Part shown: piece by piece, positions 25,451 to 34,672 of the stretch
Numbering within the stretch: position 1 is the first letter of the stretch
Layout of the letters: every line of letters starts with the position of its first letter
Assembly (NCBI RefSeq): GCF_042683685.1
Contig: NZ_JBHUOP010000003.1
Span: 124,001-188,000, forward strand
DNA from: Timonella corticicola
GTDB taxonomy: Bacteria; Actinomycetota; Actinomycetes; Actinomycetales; Cellulomonadaceae
DNA: 64,000 bases
Direction: 5' to 3'
Notes under the pieces: model-generated
The model's input: the letters and a program-made list of their open reading frames with translations, nothing else
Told to the model about the DNA's origin: nothing
The model's database searches: none
Program-made: the position numbers and the translations under genes

Positions 25451-27886
25451 ATGAGTACCCCGCAAGAGACCGAGAACGCCCCTGGACCAGTCATCGCCGA
25501 GGTTGACCTCGCGGTATCGGGAATGACATGCGCATCGTGCGTGGCTCGTGTGGAAAAACGCATCAACAGGATTCCTGGCGCTCAAGCGACGGTGAACCTT
25601 CCCCTCGAATCGGCACGCGTTCTTCTCACGCAGCCGGTGTCGAATGAAGAGTTGATAGCCGCAATCGAGCGCGCTGGATACGAGGGCCACGTCACCGGAC
25701 GTGAGGACACCATTGCCGACGACTCGACCGCCGCCCACCAGCACGACTCCGTCTCTCTAGGTGATGCTCCTGCGAGCACCGAGGAAAAACTCGCTCATCT
25801 CGGAGGACACGAGGGCCACACGGGAGACGGAGACACCTCCGCACCGACTCACGACCGCGGCGCCATGCTCAAACCGCGCCTGATCTGGTCCGCGATCCTG
25901 ACTCTCCCCGTCCTGCTGGTCTCGATGGTCCCGGCTCTGCAGTTCACGGGGTGGCAGTGGGTCATCGCGGCGTTGACGCTCCCGGTGGTGACCTGGGGTG
26001 CCTGGCCATTCCACAAGGCCGCATTCCGCGCAGCCCAGCACCTGTCCTCCACGATGGACACGCTCGTTTCGCTCGGTGTCGCCGCGGCAACCCTGTGGTC
26101 GTTGTGGGCATTGCTGTTCGGCGGTGCGGGCAAACTCGGAATGGTCATGCATCTGTCCTTCCTGCCACGCATGTCGGGCCACAACGACACCCCGGAACTC
26201 TACTTTGAGGTTGCCGCGGTCGTCACCACGTTCCTGCTGCTGGGGCGCTTTGCAGAACACCACTCACGCCGCAGCGCCGGTGACGCCCTGCGTACGCTGC
26301 TCGACATGGGTGCCAAAGATGCACTGCGATTGGTCACTGCCCCATCCGGTGCCCGCCGCGAGGAACTCGTACCCATCGATGCACTTCAGGTAGACGACCT
26401 GTTCGCAGTCCGCCCGGGTGAGAAGATCGCCACGGACGGAATCGTGGTGGAGGGCCACTCCGCAATCGACACCTCGCTACTCACCGGCGAACCCATCCCA
26501 GTCGAGGTTGCGCCGGGTCACAACGTCACCGGCGCCACGGTCAACACCTCCGGCCACCTGGTTGTTCGGGCCACCCGCGTGGGAAAGGACACGACCCTCG
26601 CATCAATTGGCCGGCTGGTGACGCAGGCGCAGACGGGTAAGGCTCCCGTGCAGCGCCTTGCGGACCGGATCTCCGCTGTCTTCGTGCCCATCGTCATCGT
26701 GATTGCCTTGGCTACGTTTGCGGCATGGATGATCTGGGGCGATTCAACCTCAGCGGCGTTCACCGCGGCAGTTGCCGTGCTGATCATCGCATGCCCATGC
26801 GCCCTTGGACTGGCAACGCCAACCGCCCTGCTGGTGGGGTCAGGCAGGGGCGCCCAGCTCGGCGTGCTCATCAAAGGCCCTGAAATCCTGGAGTCCACCC
26901 GCAAGATCGACACGATCGTGCTGGACAAGACCGGCACCGTGACCCAGGGCAAGATGACCGTTGAGGACGTGGTCGGAGCAGCCGATACGCTCGCCTACGC
27001 TGCTGCCCTCGAATCGAAGTCCGAGCACCCCATCGCCCAAGCGATTGCAGCATACGGCAAAGAAAACCTGCCTGCCTCGGTGAACGAAGACGGCGTCGAC
27101 CGGTCGCTTGAGGTCACCGACTTCCAGAACTCCGCAGGCGGCGGTGTGTCAGGATTGATCCGCAAGCCACACTCCGGCGTCGAGGTCGGCGCTCGAGTAC
27201 TGGTCGGACGGCTACGCTGGCTGACCGAGCAGGGCGTGACCGTGGATGACGCTGAACTGATGGACATCTTCAACGCAGCGGAATCGACCGGTGCAACGGC
27301 AGTCGCCGTCGCCTGGAACGGCTCGCTGCAGGGCATCATCGTGCTCCGCGACCCGCTCAAGGAGACCTCCGAGCAGGCCATCCGTGAGCTCAAGGAACTC
27401 GGTCTGACCCCAATCCTGCTCACCGGGGACAACGAGGGTGCCGCGAAGGTTGCCGCACACGCCGCTGGAATCGCGGAAACCAACGTGATCGCCCAGGTCC
27501 TTCCGGATCAGAAGGTGTCCGTGGTCAACGATCTCAAGTCGCAGGGCAAGATCGTGGCGATGGTCGGTGACGGTGTGAATGACGCGGCAGCACTCGCCAG
27601 CGCCGACCTCGGCCTTGCGATGGGCACAGGAACGGACGTTGCGATCGAGGCCAGTGACATCACGCTCGTGCGCGGGGACCTGCGTTCTGCGGCAACCGCA
27701 ATCAGGCTGTCGCGACAGACATTGAGGATCATCAAGCAGAACCTGTTCTGGGCGTTCGCCTACAACGTTGCCGCAATTCCGCTGGCCGCTTTGGGGCTGC
27801 TCAACCCAATGATCGCCGGGGCTGCGATGGCGGCGAGTTCGGTCATCGTGGTCGGCAACTCGCTACGGCTGCGCCGAGCCGCCTAG
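25451..27886 (+). CDS. copA: Cu(I)-exporting P1B-type ATPase
   Basis: 811 residues. One N-terminal HMA domain (GMTCASC, C27/C30) and a His-rich linker (about 90-135) precede eight membrane helices. The metal gate is C448-P-C450 (CPCALGLATPT). DKTGTVT carries the phosphorylated D492, and the ATP-binding HP locus (SEHPIAQAI) and GDGVNDAAAL follow. It pumps Cu(I) out of the cytoplasm with ATP. The His-rich linker is unusual and may bind Cu or Zn. It is co-located with csoR and copZ. Confidence 0.96.
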   Translation: MSTPQETENAPGPVIAEVDLAVSGMTCASCVARVEKRINRIPGAQATVNLPLESARVLLTQPVSNEELIAAIERAGYEGHVTGREDTIADDSTAAHQHDSVSLGDAPASTEEKLAHLGGHEGHTGDGDTSAPTHDRGAMLKPRLIWSAILTLPVLLVSMVPALQFTGWQWVIAALTLPVVTWGAWPFHKAAFRAAQHLSSTMDTLVSLGVAAATLWSLWALLFGGAGKLGMVMHLSFLPRMSGHNDTPELYFEVAAVVTTFLLLGRFAEHHSRRSAGDALRTLLDMGAKDALRLVTAPSGARREELVPIDALQVDDLFAVRPGEKIATDGIVVEGHSAIDTSLLTGEPIPVEVAPGHNVTGATVNTSGHLVVRATRVGKDTTLASIGRLVTQAQTGKAPVQRLADRISAVFVPIVIVIALATFAAWMIWGDSTSAAFTAAVAVLIIACPCALGLATPTALLVGSGRGAQLGVLIKGPEILESTRKIDTIVLDKTGTVTQGKMTVEDVVGAADTLAYAAALESKSEHPIAQAIAAYGKENLPASVNEDGVDRSLEVTDFQNSAGGGVSGLIRKPHSGVEVGARVLVGRLRWLTEQGVTVDDAELMDIFNAAESTGATAVAVAWNGSLQGIIVLRDPLKETSEQAIRELKELGLTPILLTGDNEGAAKVAAHAAGIAETNVIAQVLPDQKVSVVNDLKSQGKIVAMVGDGVNDAAALASADLGLAMGTGTDVAIEASDITLVRGDLRSAATAIRLSRQTLRIIKQNLFWAFAYNVAAIPLAALGLLNPMIAGAAMAASSVIVVGNSLRLRRAA

Positions 27887-27926
27887 AGGTTTCCACGCCC
27901 TGTCTGCTACGAGATTGGACAGCGCG

Positions 27927-27965
27927 AAGGCCGGTGAGCGGACTTCAGGTCCGCTCACCGGCCTT
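27927..27965. terminator. Bidirectional terminator after copA
   Basis: Perfect 17-bp inverted repeat (arm AAGGCCGGTGAGCGGAC) with a 5-base loop. It lies between convergent genes. Confidence 0.85.
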
Positions 27966-27982
27966 TCCTTGACCAGCGAATG

Positions 27983-29749
27983 CTAATCGCGATAGAAGTT
28001 CGTATCGCCGATCACGAGTCCTTCTCCCTTTGGCGAGTCCTTGCCGCGCACATCGCGCATGACGCCGATTCGGAAGCGTTTCTTGGAGCCGTCAGAGTAG
28101 CGGAACTCGATTCGTCCCTTGCTGATGACCTTGTAGGTCCCACGCTGGTCTGGTGGGATGATCGCCCAGTTCGAGCCTAATCCGGGCCAGCTACCAACCG
28201 ATGATCTGGTCCACAGGAACTTGCCGTTCTTACCCAGCTCGATACGCTCGGTGCTCGCTGTGCAGGTAAGCATGCAGTTGCCAACCCAGTCCTGGTTGAT
28301 CAGCTTGGTGGCGAGCTTCGCACCCTTCTTCGGCTGAGTCAATGGCTCGAATATGGCCTTCTTCTCCTTGGCCTTCACACGGTACTCAAACCCATCTGAG
28401 GTGACCTTGAACTTCTGCTTACCGATCTTGGCCACCCCGGTCTTGGAGTTGTAGGTGTAGCGCTTGCAGGTGGAGGTGGTCTTGGTGCATTTGGGCTTCG
28501 CACCGTTCTTTGGCACCCCAACATAGGCCCATTTGGAGTTGAGGAACCATACCGTACGGCTCTCCCAACCCCGATATGAACTCAGCGTTGTGGGTACGTA
28601 ACCCCAGAAATATCGGTCCGAAAGGGACCTGTACGTCACTGGTTTTGGCTTGACGGCAATCGTGACCGTCTTGGATGCCGTGTATCCCCCACTTGAGGTG
28701 GTCTTGATCTTGAGTTTGCGTGACTTACCGCTCTTCACTCGGACGTTGAAGGTGAGGTATTCGCTTCGACCGTTTTTCAGAGTCTTGATGGAACGAGTCT
28801 TCTTCTTGATGGTCAGACCCTTTCCAGACGCGGTGACCTTAACGTTCTTCGCATCGCCCTTACCGGAGTTGCGGACCTGTACGCGGACTTTCACGTACTT
28901 GCCCTTCAGGTTTCCCTGCACGGGAGCGCCCGGATCGATCTGGAATTTGGGTTTGAACACGTCCTTCAGGGATTCAGCGTAGAAGGTCGTGTACATGACA
29001 TCACCTGACGCATTCCGGTTGAAGCCGTACGCACAGTCCCATTTGGCGGAACGTATCGTGTTGTGCGCGGCGCTCGTGAGCGTCAGCTCCGCGCCTTTCA
29101 GCGACCGCTTTACCGTGAGGTTTCCGGTTTGTGCGCCGGACGCGTTGATGAAGGCGCCACTGGTGCTTGACGATGCTGCCGCGGCTGCGAGTAGTACCCG
29201 CGCGTTGCAGGTATTACCTGACCACTCGCCAAGGATCACAAAGACCGCGGAATCGTTGGCCGTGGTCGGGGTCTGTGCAAAGGTCGCCTTTGCCGTGACG
29301 GTGCGTTTTACGAGATCGCGAGTTATATCGATCTTGGTGATTCGTTGTTGCGCGGTGGGCGCACTGTTCACATTTACGTCTGCAATTCTTCCAGATTGGC
29401 TGATGAGCCCATCCGAATAGCTGTACGCTGCAGCGAGACGTCTGGTGGACTTTGTATCCGGCGAGGTTTCGGCGCCCTCTGCTGGTTGCGCGAACTCCTT
29501 ACCGGCGGAGTCGCGTTTCGCGGATGTGGAAATCTGTTGCTGGTAATACTGTTCGATGCCATCCAGTGTGATTTCTGGGTTCGGCGCAGACGTTGCGTTG
29601 CCACCGCCTGACTGCGCGGATGCGGGAGCCAGAACCAGACTGAAGATCATTGAACACGCGACCGTGAGGACCGTGGTCTTGCCGGCGAGACGCCGACGCA
29701 GCTGGCTACGGTCACCCAGATTTTGGTCTATTTTGTTTTTACCCCTCAT
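27983..29749 (-). CDS. Large secreted protein with CARDB/Ig-like domain
   Basis: About 588 residues. A Sec signal peptide (RRRLAGKTTVLTVACSMIFSLVLAP) ends near ASAQS. The mid-part has an extracellular Ig-like domain of CARDB type (VRVQVRNSGKGDAKNVKVT). After that come two Lys-rich, Cys-containing modules with aromatic repeats (WAYVGVPKNG; GKNGKFLWTR) resembling lipocalin-like or META-type barrels. There is no sorting signal or membrane anchor at the end, so it is probably released or held ionically. An overlapping GTG start at 29821 is possible, but the ATG at 29749 places the signal peptide correctly. The function is not recognised. Confidence 0.7.
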   Translation of the reverse strand: MRGKNKIDQNLGDRSQLRRRLAGKTTVLTVACSMIFSLVLAPASAQSGGGNATSAPNPEITLDGIEQYYQQQISTSAKRDSAGKEFAQPAEGAETSPDTKSTRRLAAAYSYSDGLISQSGRIADVNVNSAPTAQQRITKIDITRDLVKRTVTAKATFAQTPTTANDSAVFVILGEWSGNTCNARVLLAAAAASSSTSGAFINASGAQTGNLTVKRSLKGAELTLTSAAHNTIRSAKWDCAYGFNRNASGDVMYTTFYAESLKDVFKPKFQIDPGAPVQGNLKGKYVKVRVQVRNSGKGDAKNVKVTASGKGLTIKKKTRSIKTLKNGRSEYLTFNVRVKSGKSRKLKIKTTSSGGYTASKTVTIAVKPKPVTYRSLSDRYFWGYVPTTLSSYRGWESRTVWFLNSKWAYVGVPKNGAKPKCTKTTSTCKRYTYNSKTGVAKIGKQKFKVTSDGFEYRVKAKEKKAIFEPLTQPKKGAKLATKLINQDWVGNCMLTCTASTERIELGKNGKFLWTRSSVGSWPGLGSNWAIIPPDQRGTYKVISKGRIEFRYSDGSKKRFRIGVMRDVRGKDSPKGEGLVIGDTNFYRD

Positions 29750-29817
29750 AACCGCAGAAGATACCAACGTTAGAGGTGCTCGGCAATGGATATGACAGCC
29801 TAAGCCATTCAGGATTT

Positions 29818-30540
29818 TCACCCTTTTCGTGCGCGTAGTCTTCCAAGCGCACGGATCACGAACTCCGCGAGTCTGAGTTCACCCACCCGGTCCAGTGGCA
29901 TCCACTCGACCGCGTCAGTGGTGCCGTCGACCTCCACGCGTAGGTCACCTGACACCACGTTCACCAGGTAGATGATTCGCACCGTGTGCAGAGTCTCGTC
30001 TGTAAATACGTTGATTGCCGACGACACATCCAGCAGTTCCCCGAGGCTCACTTCCAGCCCGGTCTCCTCCTCGAACTCACGCACCACGGCTTCCTCAGGA
30101 GCCTCACCCCAGTCGATTCCACCGCCTGGCAGGAACCAGGTTCCTGCCAGCTTGGACTGGTCCGAAGATCGTACAAGAAGCACTTCATCGCCCTGTAGGG
30201 CGATGCCGTAGGCCGCGATTCGCTGGGTCTGAGGATGCCCCTGGGGTGCAAGCGGATCGTCGGTAATCGGGATGACCGAGCGTGGGGCAGAGGTTGAAAC
30301 CCGTGTTCCACCACCCCGTTTGGTGACCACATAGCCCGACGTCTCAAGTTCCCGGTAGGCGCGAGCCACCGTCCCCGGCGCCACGCCAAGATCACCTGCA
30401 AGCTGGCGGACCGGGGCAAGGCGCTCATCTGCCCCAAGGGCACCAACCGCGATTGCCTGAGCAATTTGACTGCGGATCTGCTCATAGGGTGGCGTTGGAT
30501 TGTTCTCGTCAACGCTGATCTGAAGTTCCAGTTCGCTCAT
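29818..30540 (-). CDS. GntR-type winged-helix regulator fused to a Nudix domain
   Basis: 240 residues. The N-terminus is a YtrA-like GntR HTH (PPYEQIRSQIAQAIAVGALG, then LAPVRQLAGDLGVAPGTVARAY, then GYVVTKRGGGTRV). From about residue 105 it is a Nudix domain with a complete box, GGIDWGEAPEEAVVRE followed by FEEETGL. The Nudix half may hydrolyse or merely sense a nucleotide-linked metabolite. The order is the reverse of NrtR, where Nudix is N-terminal. Its start overlaps the stop of the membrane-protein gene upstream, so they form one operon with a palindromic operator ahead. Confidence 0.85.
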   Translation of the reverse strand: MSELELQISVDENNPTPPYEQIRSQIAQAIAVGALGADERLAPVRQLAGDLGVAPGTVARAYRELETSGYVVTKRGGGTRVSTSAPRSVIPITDDPLAPQGHPQTQRIAAYGIALQGDEVLLVRSSDQSKLAGTWFLPGGGIDWGEAPEEAVVREFEEETGLEVSLGELLDVSSAINVFTDETLHTVRIIYLVNVVSGDLRVEVDGTTDAVEWMPLDRVGELRLAEFVIRALGRLRARKG

Positions 30541-31421
30541 GCTCTAGCCCCTACGTTCCGTGGGAACACTGTGGCGGCAGCGAGCCGCACCCCAATGACC
30601 AGAGCGAGGACAACAGTCATAAGGACGATTATTCCCGCAGGCAAGAACCATGACGGCGCTGATAACACTGCATCCGGCATCAGGTTCTCGGTCGTGGATT
30701 GCGAGATCAGGTGCATCGCAGCCACTCCTGCGAGTCCTATATGGGCGACAGCGACACTCACGCCTAGTGCTCCGAGAACGGTCGCGACCGAACTCGTCCG
30801 CATGGCTTCTTCAGACTCGAAATCACGCGAATACCCGCGCGGTCGGCGCACCACCCAAAATGCGGCAAGGCCGGTGAACACGATCAAACCAGCGACGAGC
30901 ACCAGTTGCGTGCTCGTGTAGTAACTACCAGGGAAGGGGGTGCTCCACGACCCACCCACATCATTCGAGTAGCCGATGGCGCGACCAGGGCGGCCCATGT
31001 CATCCGGGATTGCAATAGCTGTGGTGAACACCAGGACGGTGACGTGGATAGCCAACAGAGCCAAGAGACTTCTCAAGCTCGCACGATCGATATATGACCG
31101 CAGAGAACGTGCTTTCATGCCTGCGGCACGAACACCACTGGGACGCGGAGCCTTGACAACTGCCTCACCGAGGAAGACACCCAGCACAAGAAAGTACCCG
31201 ACAGCCGTTGGGGCGATCATCATGTTTCGCGCCAGACCGGACTCTATGAGACCTCCTGCTACGACTATTCCCAGCATGAGGAACAGTACACGTATGACGA
31301 GCACAGCACGCCACTGATTGGACGATGAGACTATCTGAGCACGGTCGCGCTGTGCCATGACGACCACAATCGTAGAGGCTGCAAGCAGCACTACCACCAG
31401 TGCAATCAATCCGAGGGCCAT
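30537..31421 (-). CDS. Multi-pass membrane protein (paralogue of the gene at 32089)
   Basis: About 294 residues with seven or so membrane helices. The motif GRPGRAIGYSND..., then PFPGSYYTSTQL, recurs in altered form in the protein at 32089-33048 (GRAIGDTSIS..., GPYPGPHYSVPM). The ATG at 31421 has GAGGGG upstream; a TTG start at 31445 would fall inside the operator. It is co-transcribed and overlaps with the GntR-Nudix gene, which probably regulates it. Such GntR-membrane pairs often respond to envelope stress or antibiotics, but that is inference. Confidence 0.65.
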   Translation of the reverse strand: MALGLIALVVVLLAASTIVVVMAQRDRAQIVSSSNQWRAVLVIRVLFLMLGIVVAGGLIESGLARNMMIAPTAVGYFLVLGVFLGEAVVKAPRPSGVRAAGMKARSLRSYIDRASLRSLLALLAIHVTVLVFTTAIAIPDDMGRPGRAIGYSNDVGGSWSTPFPGSYYTSTQLVLVAGLIVFTGLAAFWVVRRPRGYSRDFESEEAMRTSSVATVLGALGVSVAVAHIGLAGVAAMHLISQSTTENLMPDAVLSAPSWFLPAGIIVLMTVVLALVIGVRLAAATVFPRNVGARA

Positions 31422-31436
31422 TACCCACCCCTCTAT

Positions 31437-31458
31437 TTGTATCAATTCATTGATACAA
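31437..31458 (-). promoter_or_regulatory. Palindromic operator of the GntR-Nudix operon
   Basis: Perfect inverted repeat TTGTATCAA-TTCA-TTGATACAA, with a related TGATACTTGTGTCA at 31472-31485. It is placed 16 bases before the start of the operon and is a likely target of the encoded regulator. Confidence 0.75.
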
Positions 31459-31534
31459 GATTAGGCCCGAATGATACTTGTGTCAATACAAGATTCATGT
31501 GGTTGGCGGGAAACTGACTCAGTACACTTAAAAC

Positions 31535-31951
31535 GTGGCAAAGACGCACCCTCACATTGAGTCACCAACCTCCGGGCAACTCGCGGAACTCGCAGTCGAG
31601 CGCCCCGAGAAACTCGTGGAGGTGTACGTCAAACTGCACGAACTCGTGCTTGAAGCGCTACCCGATGTAAAGCACTCCGTTGACACCGTCGATCACGCCG
31701 TCGGCTATGGAGCGCACCAGTACGGATACAACGGCTGGGGAATGGCTGCGGTCACCCCGTTTGGAAAGTGGGTGTCCCTGACTCTCCTGCAGGGGGCAAA
31801 ACTCGATGATCCCTTAGGTCTCCTGACCGGGACCTCAACGATGCGCCACGTAAAACTGTGCGACCCAGCCAAGGTCGACGAGCATCGCGCAGCACTTCAC
31901 GACCTCATCATCGCGGCATCGACCCTCAACGACCCCACTCCCAACGACTAG
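31535..31951 (+). CDS. DUF1801 (YdhG-like) domain protein
   Basis: 138 residues from a GTG start. Segments LPDVKHSVDTVDHAVGYG, TPFGKWVSLTLL and TMRHVKLCDPAKVD match the small YdhG/YjdF DUF1801 fold. It is probably a cytoplasmic small-molecule-binding or stress protein; no catalysis is established for the family. It lies between two paralogous membrane-protein genes. Confidence 0.7.
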   Translation: MAKTHPHIESPTSGQLAELAVERPEKLVEVYVKLHELVLEALPDVKHSVDTVDHAVGYGAHQYGYNGWGMAAVTPFGKWVSLTLLQGAKLDDPLGLLTGTSTMRHVKLCDPAKVDEHRAALHDLIIAASTLNDPTPND

Positions 31952-32088
31952 GGTTACCACGACACTCGCGACAAGAGCGAGTGTTTTCCACGTGACGTTC
32001 CGATTCGATAACGTGCACACACCTCATATTGACGCAGTTCACAGGCGCATCCAGACTTGGGGTAAGAACCCCTAGTGCTAGGACCGTG

Positions 32089-33048
32089 ATGGATATTGCT
32101 GCGCTTGTTATGCTTCTGGTTTTCGCTGGCGGCGCGGCTGCGATCATCTTCGTTGCAACGCTGGCTCGCGCTAACGCCGCTCCTGCAGGGATGCGCGTAG
32201 CGTCCAAGGCTCGCCGTGAATGGCGGATCGCACAGGTGGTGCGCTGGGGTTTTGCCGCAATCACGGCAGTGAGCCTGCTGGTTTACCCGGTCATCACGAC
32301 AACGGATCACACTGACATCATCCTTATGGTGTCGCCCAGCCTCGTTGCCGTGTCCTACATTCTTGGCGCGTGGGTGTCCGAACGATGGATCTCGCCGCCG
32401 CCAATCTCAGATAGGGGATCGGTCAGCACGCTCTCGTCCCCTGACCAGCGTGACCAGTATGCCTACGGCCCACGCTGGCTGTGGGGCATTCTCGCGGTCG
32501 AAGTCGTACTGATCGGTGTGCTCTTTGTGTTCGCGTACCTCACATCGGGACGTGCGATCGGGGACACGAGCATCAGTTATCTACAGGTGGCCGGTGGTGC
32601 GCTCACCTGTACCACCGGCCCCTACCCTGGGCCGCACTATTCCGTTCCCATGGCGACTTCGCTGTTCCTTCTCGCCACGGTTCTCTTCGGGGCGCTGCGA
32701 TCCCAGGTCAAGACCCCGGCAGGGTACGGTATCTCCACGCAACACGAGGAGGGCCTGAAGCGCCAATCTCTAGTCCGTAGCACCGCGTGTGCAGGATTCG
32801 CGGTGAGCCTCACACTGTGGATCGTGGCTTTCCTCATGGACTTCTTCGGTCCCGCCGGCTTCATCAGCAAGTGTCTGGCAAGCAATGGTTACGAGGGAAC
32901 AGACATCCCGGGATGGGTGTATCCGCTGGGAACGTTCGCTACGGTCACCGCGTGGCTCAGTGCCATCGCAACCGCTGTATTCCTCGTACTGTTGTTCCGA
33001 CCCGTACGGATGTCCTACGTGAACACTGAAGCGTTGGCCGACCAGTAG
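32089..33048 (+). CDS. Multi-pass membrane protein (paralogue of the gene at 30537)
   Basis: About 319 residues with seven predicted helices and a Cys-containing extracytoplasmic loop (ALTCTTGPYPGPHY). Motif order and spacing resemble the protein encoded at 30537-31421, so the two probably arose by duplication. The ATG at 32089 has AGGACC upstream; 32029 is an alternative. A CopC-domain gene follows 60 bases later. The function is unknown. Confidence 0.6.
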   Translation: MDIAALVMLLVFAGGAAAIIFVATLARANAAPAGMRVASKARREWRIAQVVRWGFAAITAVSLLVYPVITTTDHTDIILMVSPSLVAVSYILGAWVSERWISPPPISDRGSVSTLSSPDQRDQYAYGPRWLWGILAVEVVLIGVLFVFAYLTSGRAIGDTSISYLQVAGGALTCTTGPYPGPHYSVPMATSLFLLATVLFGALRSQVKTPAGYGISTQHEEGLKRQSLVRSTACAGFAVSLTLWIVAFLMDFFGPAGFISKCLASNGYEGTDIPGWVYPLGTFATVTAWLSAIATAVFLVLLFRPVRMSYVNTEALADQ

Positions 33049-33100
33049 TTGGGCACGTCTCACACCCAGGTCATTCAGCGAAGTTTTAGGCAAGCGGACT

Positions 33101-33793
33101 ATGGTTGTGTCCATGACTAGCACCAGCCAACACTCCCTGTCCGCCCGTGGGCGCCTACGCGCACTCGGAGCAACACTTGCCGTGGCGTTCGGCCTGTTCG
33201 TTATCGCCGCAGCGCCCGCAAACGCCCACGATGTCCTCCTCGAGTCGAGTCCTGCTGACGGTGCCACGCTAACGGAGACCACGGACACGATCGTGTTGTC
33301 GTTCAACAATGACATCGCGGAGATCGGCGGCAAGATCAAGGTCAGTTCGGATGAGGGTGGTGAGAGCGAATACGACCTCTCCGCACGCGGCAAGGACGCT
33401 GTTCTGGAACTTGACGCCCCGCTGGCCAACGGCGACTACACGGTTGCATGGCGTGTGGTGTCATCAGACTCCCACCCCATTGAGGGCGGTTTGACGTTTA
33501 CGATTGATGACCCAAACAACGTTCCACAAGAATCTCCCACCCCGGAGGAGTCAGCGTCAGAAGAGCCTGAGCCCGCGGAGACATCAACCAACGCTGCGCC
33601 ACAGTCCTCGGAAGAGCCAACTGATGCCTCATCCGACGCACCCGTGAGTCCAACACCTGACGCAACGACCGAGCAACCTGGCATCAACTGGGGCCGCATC
33701 GCAGTGTTTGGTGGTTTGGGCGCTTTGGCGGGTGCACTGCTCACCTACTTCACGCGTAAGCGATCCAACAGTGGCGACGGTTCCGAGAACTGA
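33101..33793 (+). CDS. CopC-domain copper-binding protein, membrane-anchored
   Basis: 230 residues. A signal peptide ends at ANA|HDVLLESSPADG, so the mature N-terminus is the His used for Cu(II) by CopC/YobA proteins; the second conserved site is VSSDSHPIEGG. An acidic, Pro/Ser/Thr/Glu-rich linker (about 135-190) and one C-terminal helix followed by TRKRSN anchor the domain to the outer face of the membrane. There is no fused CopD. The start may also be 33113. It precedes the CPBP protease gene by 3 bases. Confidence 0.88.
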   Translation: MVVSMTSTSQHSLSARGRLRALGATLAVAFGLFVIAAAPANAHDVLLESSPADGATLTETTDTIVLSFNNDIAEIGGKIKVSSDEGGESEYDLSARGKDAVLELDAPLANGDYTVAWRVVSSDSHPIEGGLTFTIDDPNNVPQESPTPEESASEEPEPAETSTNAAPQSSEEPTDASSDAPVSPTPDATTEQPGINWGRIAVFGGLGALAGALLTYFTRKRSNSGDGSEN

Positions 33794-33796
33794 TCC

Positions 33797-34615
33797 ATGT
33801 CCGCACCTGTAGAACCACCACCCACCAAGGCTTCTGAGGTGGTGACCGATCGGCGCGAGCGTCGGATGCTTGGCGTCGAGGTCTGGATCGTGCTGGGTTT
33901 GAGCCTGGGCAAGTCGGGGGTCTACGCGGTAGTCAACATCATTGCGCGGCTGACGGCCGAGACCCCACTGGGTGAGCAGTCCACGGCATTGAACCCGAGC
34001 CAGTCGGCCCGCCCATATCTGGATCTGACGTATCAGTTGCTGTCGCTGTTCTTTGCGGTGATGCCAGTTGCGCTTGCGCTGTTCCTGCTGTCGCAGTCCG
34101 GCAAGGGTGCGCTCAGGCGGATTGGTTTGGATTTTGCGCGACCGTTGCGGGATATGGGCTACGGATTCCTGCTTGCGGCAGTGATCGGTATTCCTGGACT
34201 GGCACTCTATGCTGCGGGTCGCGCAAACGGGATTACCGTGTCCGTCCAAGCCGCAGCGCTCGACACATACTGGTGGACTGTTCCCGTCCTCATCCTTGCG
34301 GCGCTCAAGAACGGCCTGCTCGAGGAAATTCTGGTGGTCGGCTACCTGCATGACCGGCTGCGTCGGCTTGGGTGGGGTATGTGGCAGATCATCGCTGCGA
34401 GTTCGATTCTGCGTGGTTCATACCACCTGTATCAGGGGATCGGTCCGTTCATCGGCAACGTTGCGATGGGTGTCGTGTTCTCGTACTGGTATGAGAGGCG
34501 CGGGGGCCGTCGGGTCATGCCTCTGATCATCGCCCATACGATCCTCGACATCGTTGCATTCGTTGGCTACGCTCTGATCCCTGCGGCCTGGCTGCATCGC
34601 TTCGGCATCACATAG
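33797..34615 (+). CDS. CPBP family intramembrane metalloprotease
   Basis: 272 residues with about seven membrane helices. The metal motifs are present: KNGLLEEILVVGYLHDRL (EE motif), SYHLYQG (His) and AHTILDIVAF (His). The family (CAAX protease/bacteriocin-processing) cleaves within or near the membrane; bacterial substrates are mostly unknown. It starts 3 bases after the CopC-domain gene, so they share a transcript. Confidence 0.88.
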   Translation: MSAPVEPPPTKASEVVTDRRERRMLGVEVWIVLGLSLGKSGVYAVVNIIARLTAETPLGEQSTALNPSQSARPYLDLTYQLLSLFFAVMPVALALFLLSQSGKGALRRIGLDFARPLRDMGYGFLLAAVIGIPGLALYAAGRANGITVSVQAAALDTYWWTVPVLILAALKNGLLEEILVVGYLHDRLRRLGWGMWQIIAASSILRGSYHLYQGIGPFIGNVAMGVVFSYWYERRGGRRVMPLIIAHTILDIVAFVGYALIPAAWLHRFGIT

Positions 34616-34659
34616 AGTGTGGGTGGCACCTTCAAGGTGCCACCCACACTCTATGTGAT
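34607..34659. terminator. Very long perfect palindrome at a convergent gene junction
   Basis: A perfect 26-bp inverted repeat (34607-34632 and 34634-34659) around a single C. Its left arm contains the last codons and stop of the CPBP gene. It is a likely bidirectional terminator. Confidence 0.85.
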
Positions 34660-34672
34660 TCATTGCCGACGA

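Noticed and set aside
25425..25455. TGAGA...TCTCA near the copA start as a Fur box
   Set aside because: The spacing (TGAGAGAAGTGATTCTCA) does not fit the 7-1-7 pattern, and copper control is already explained by CsoR.
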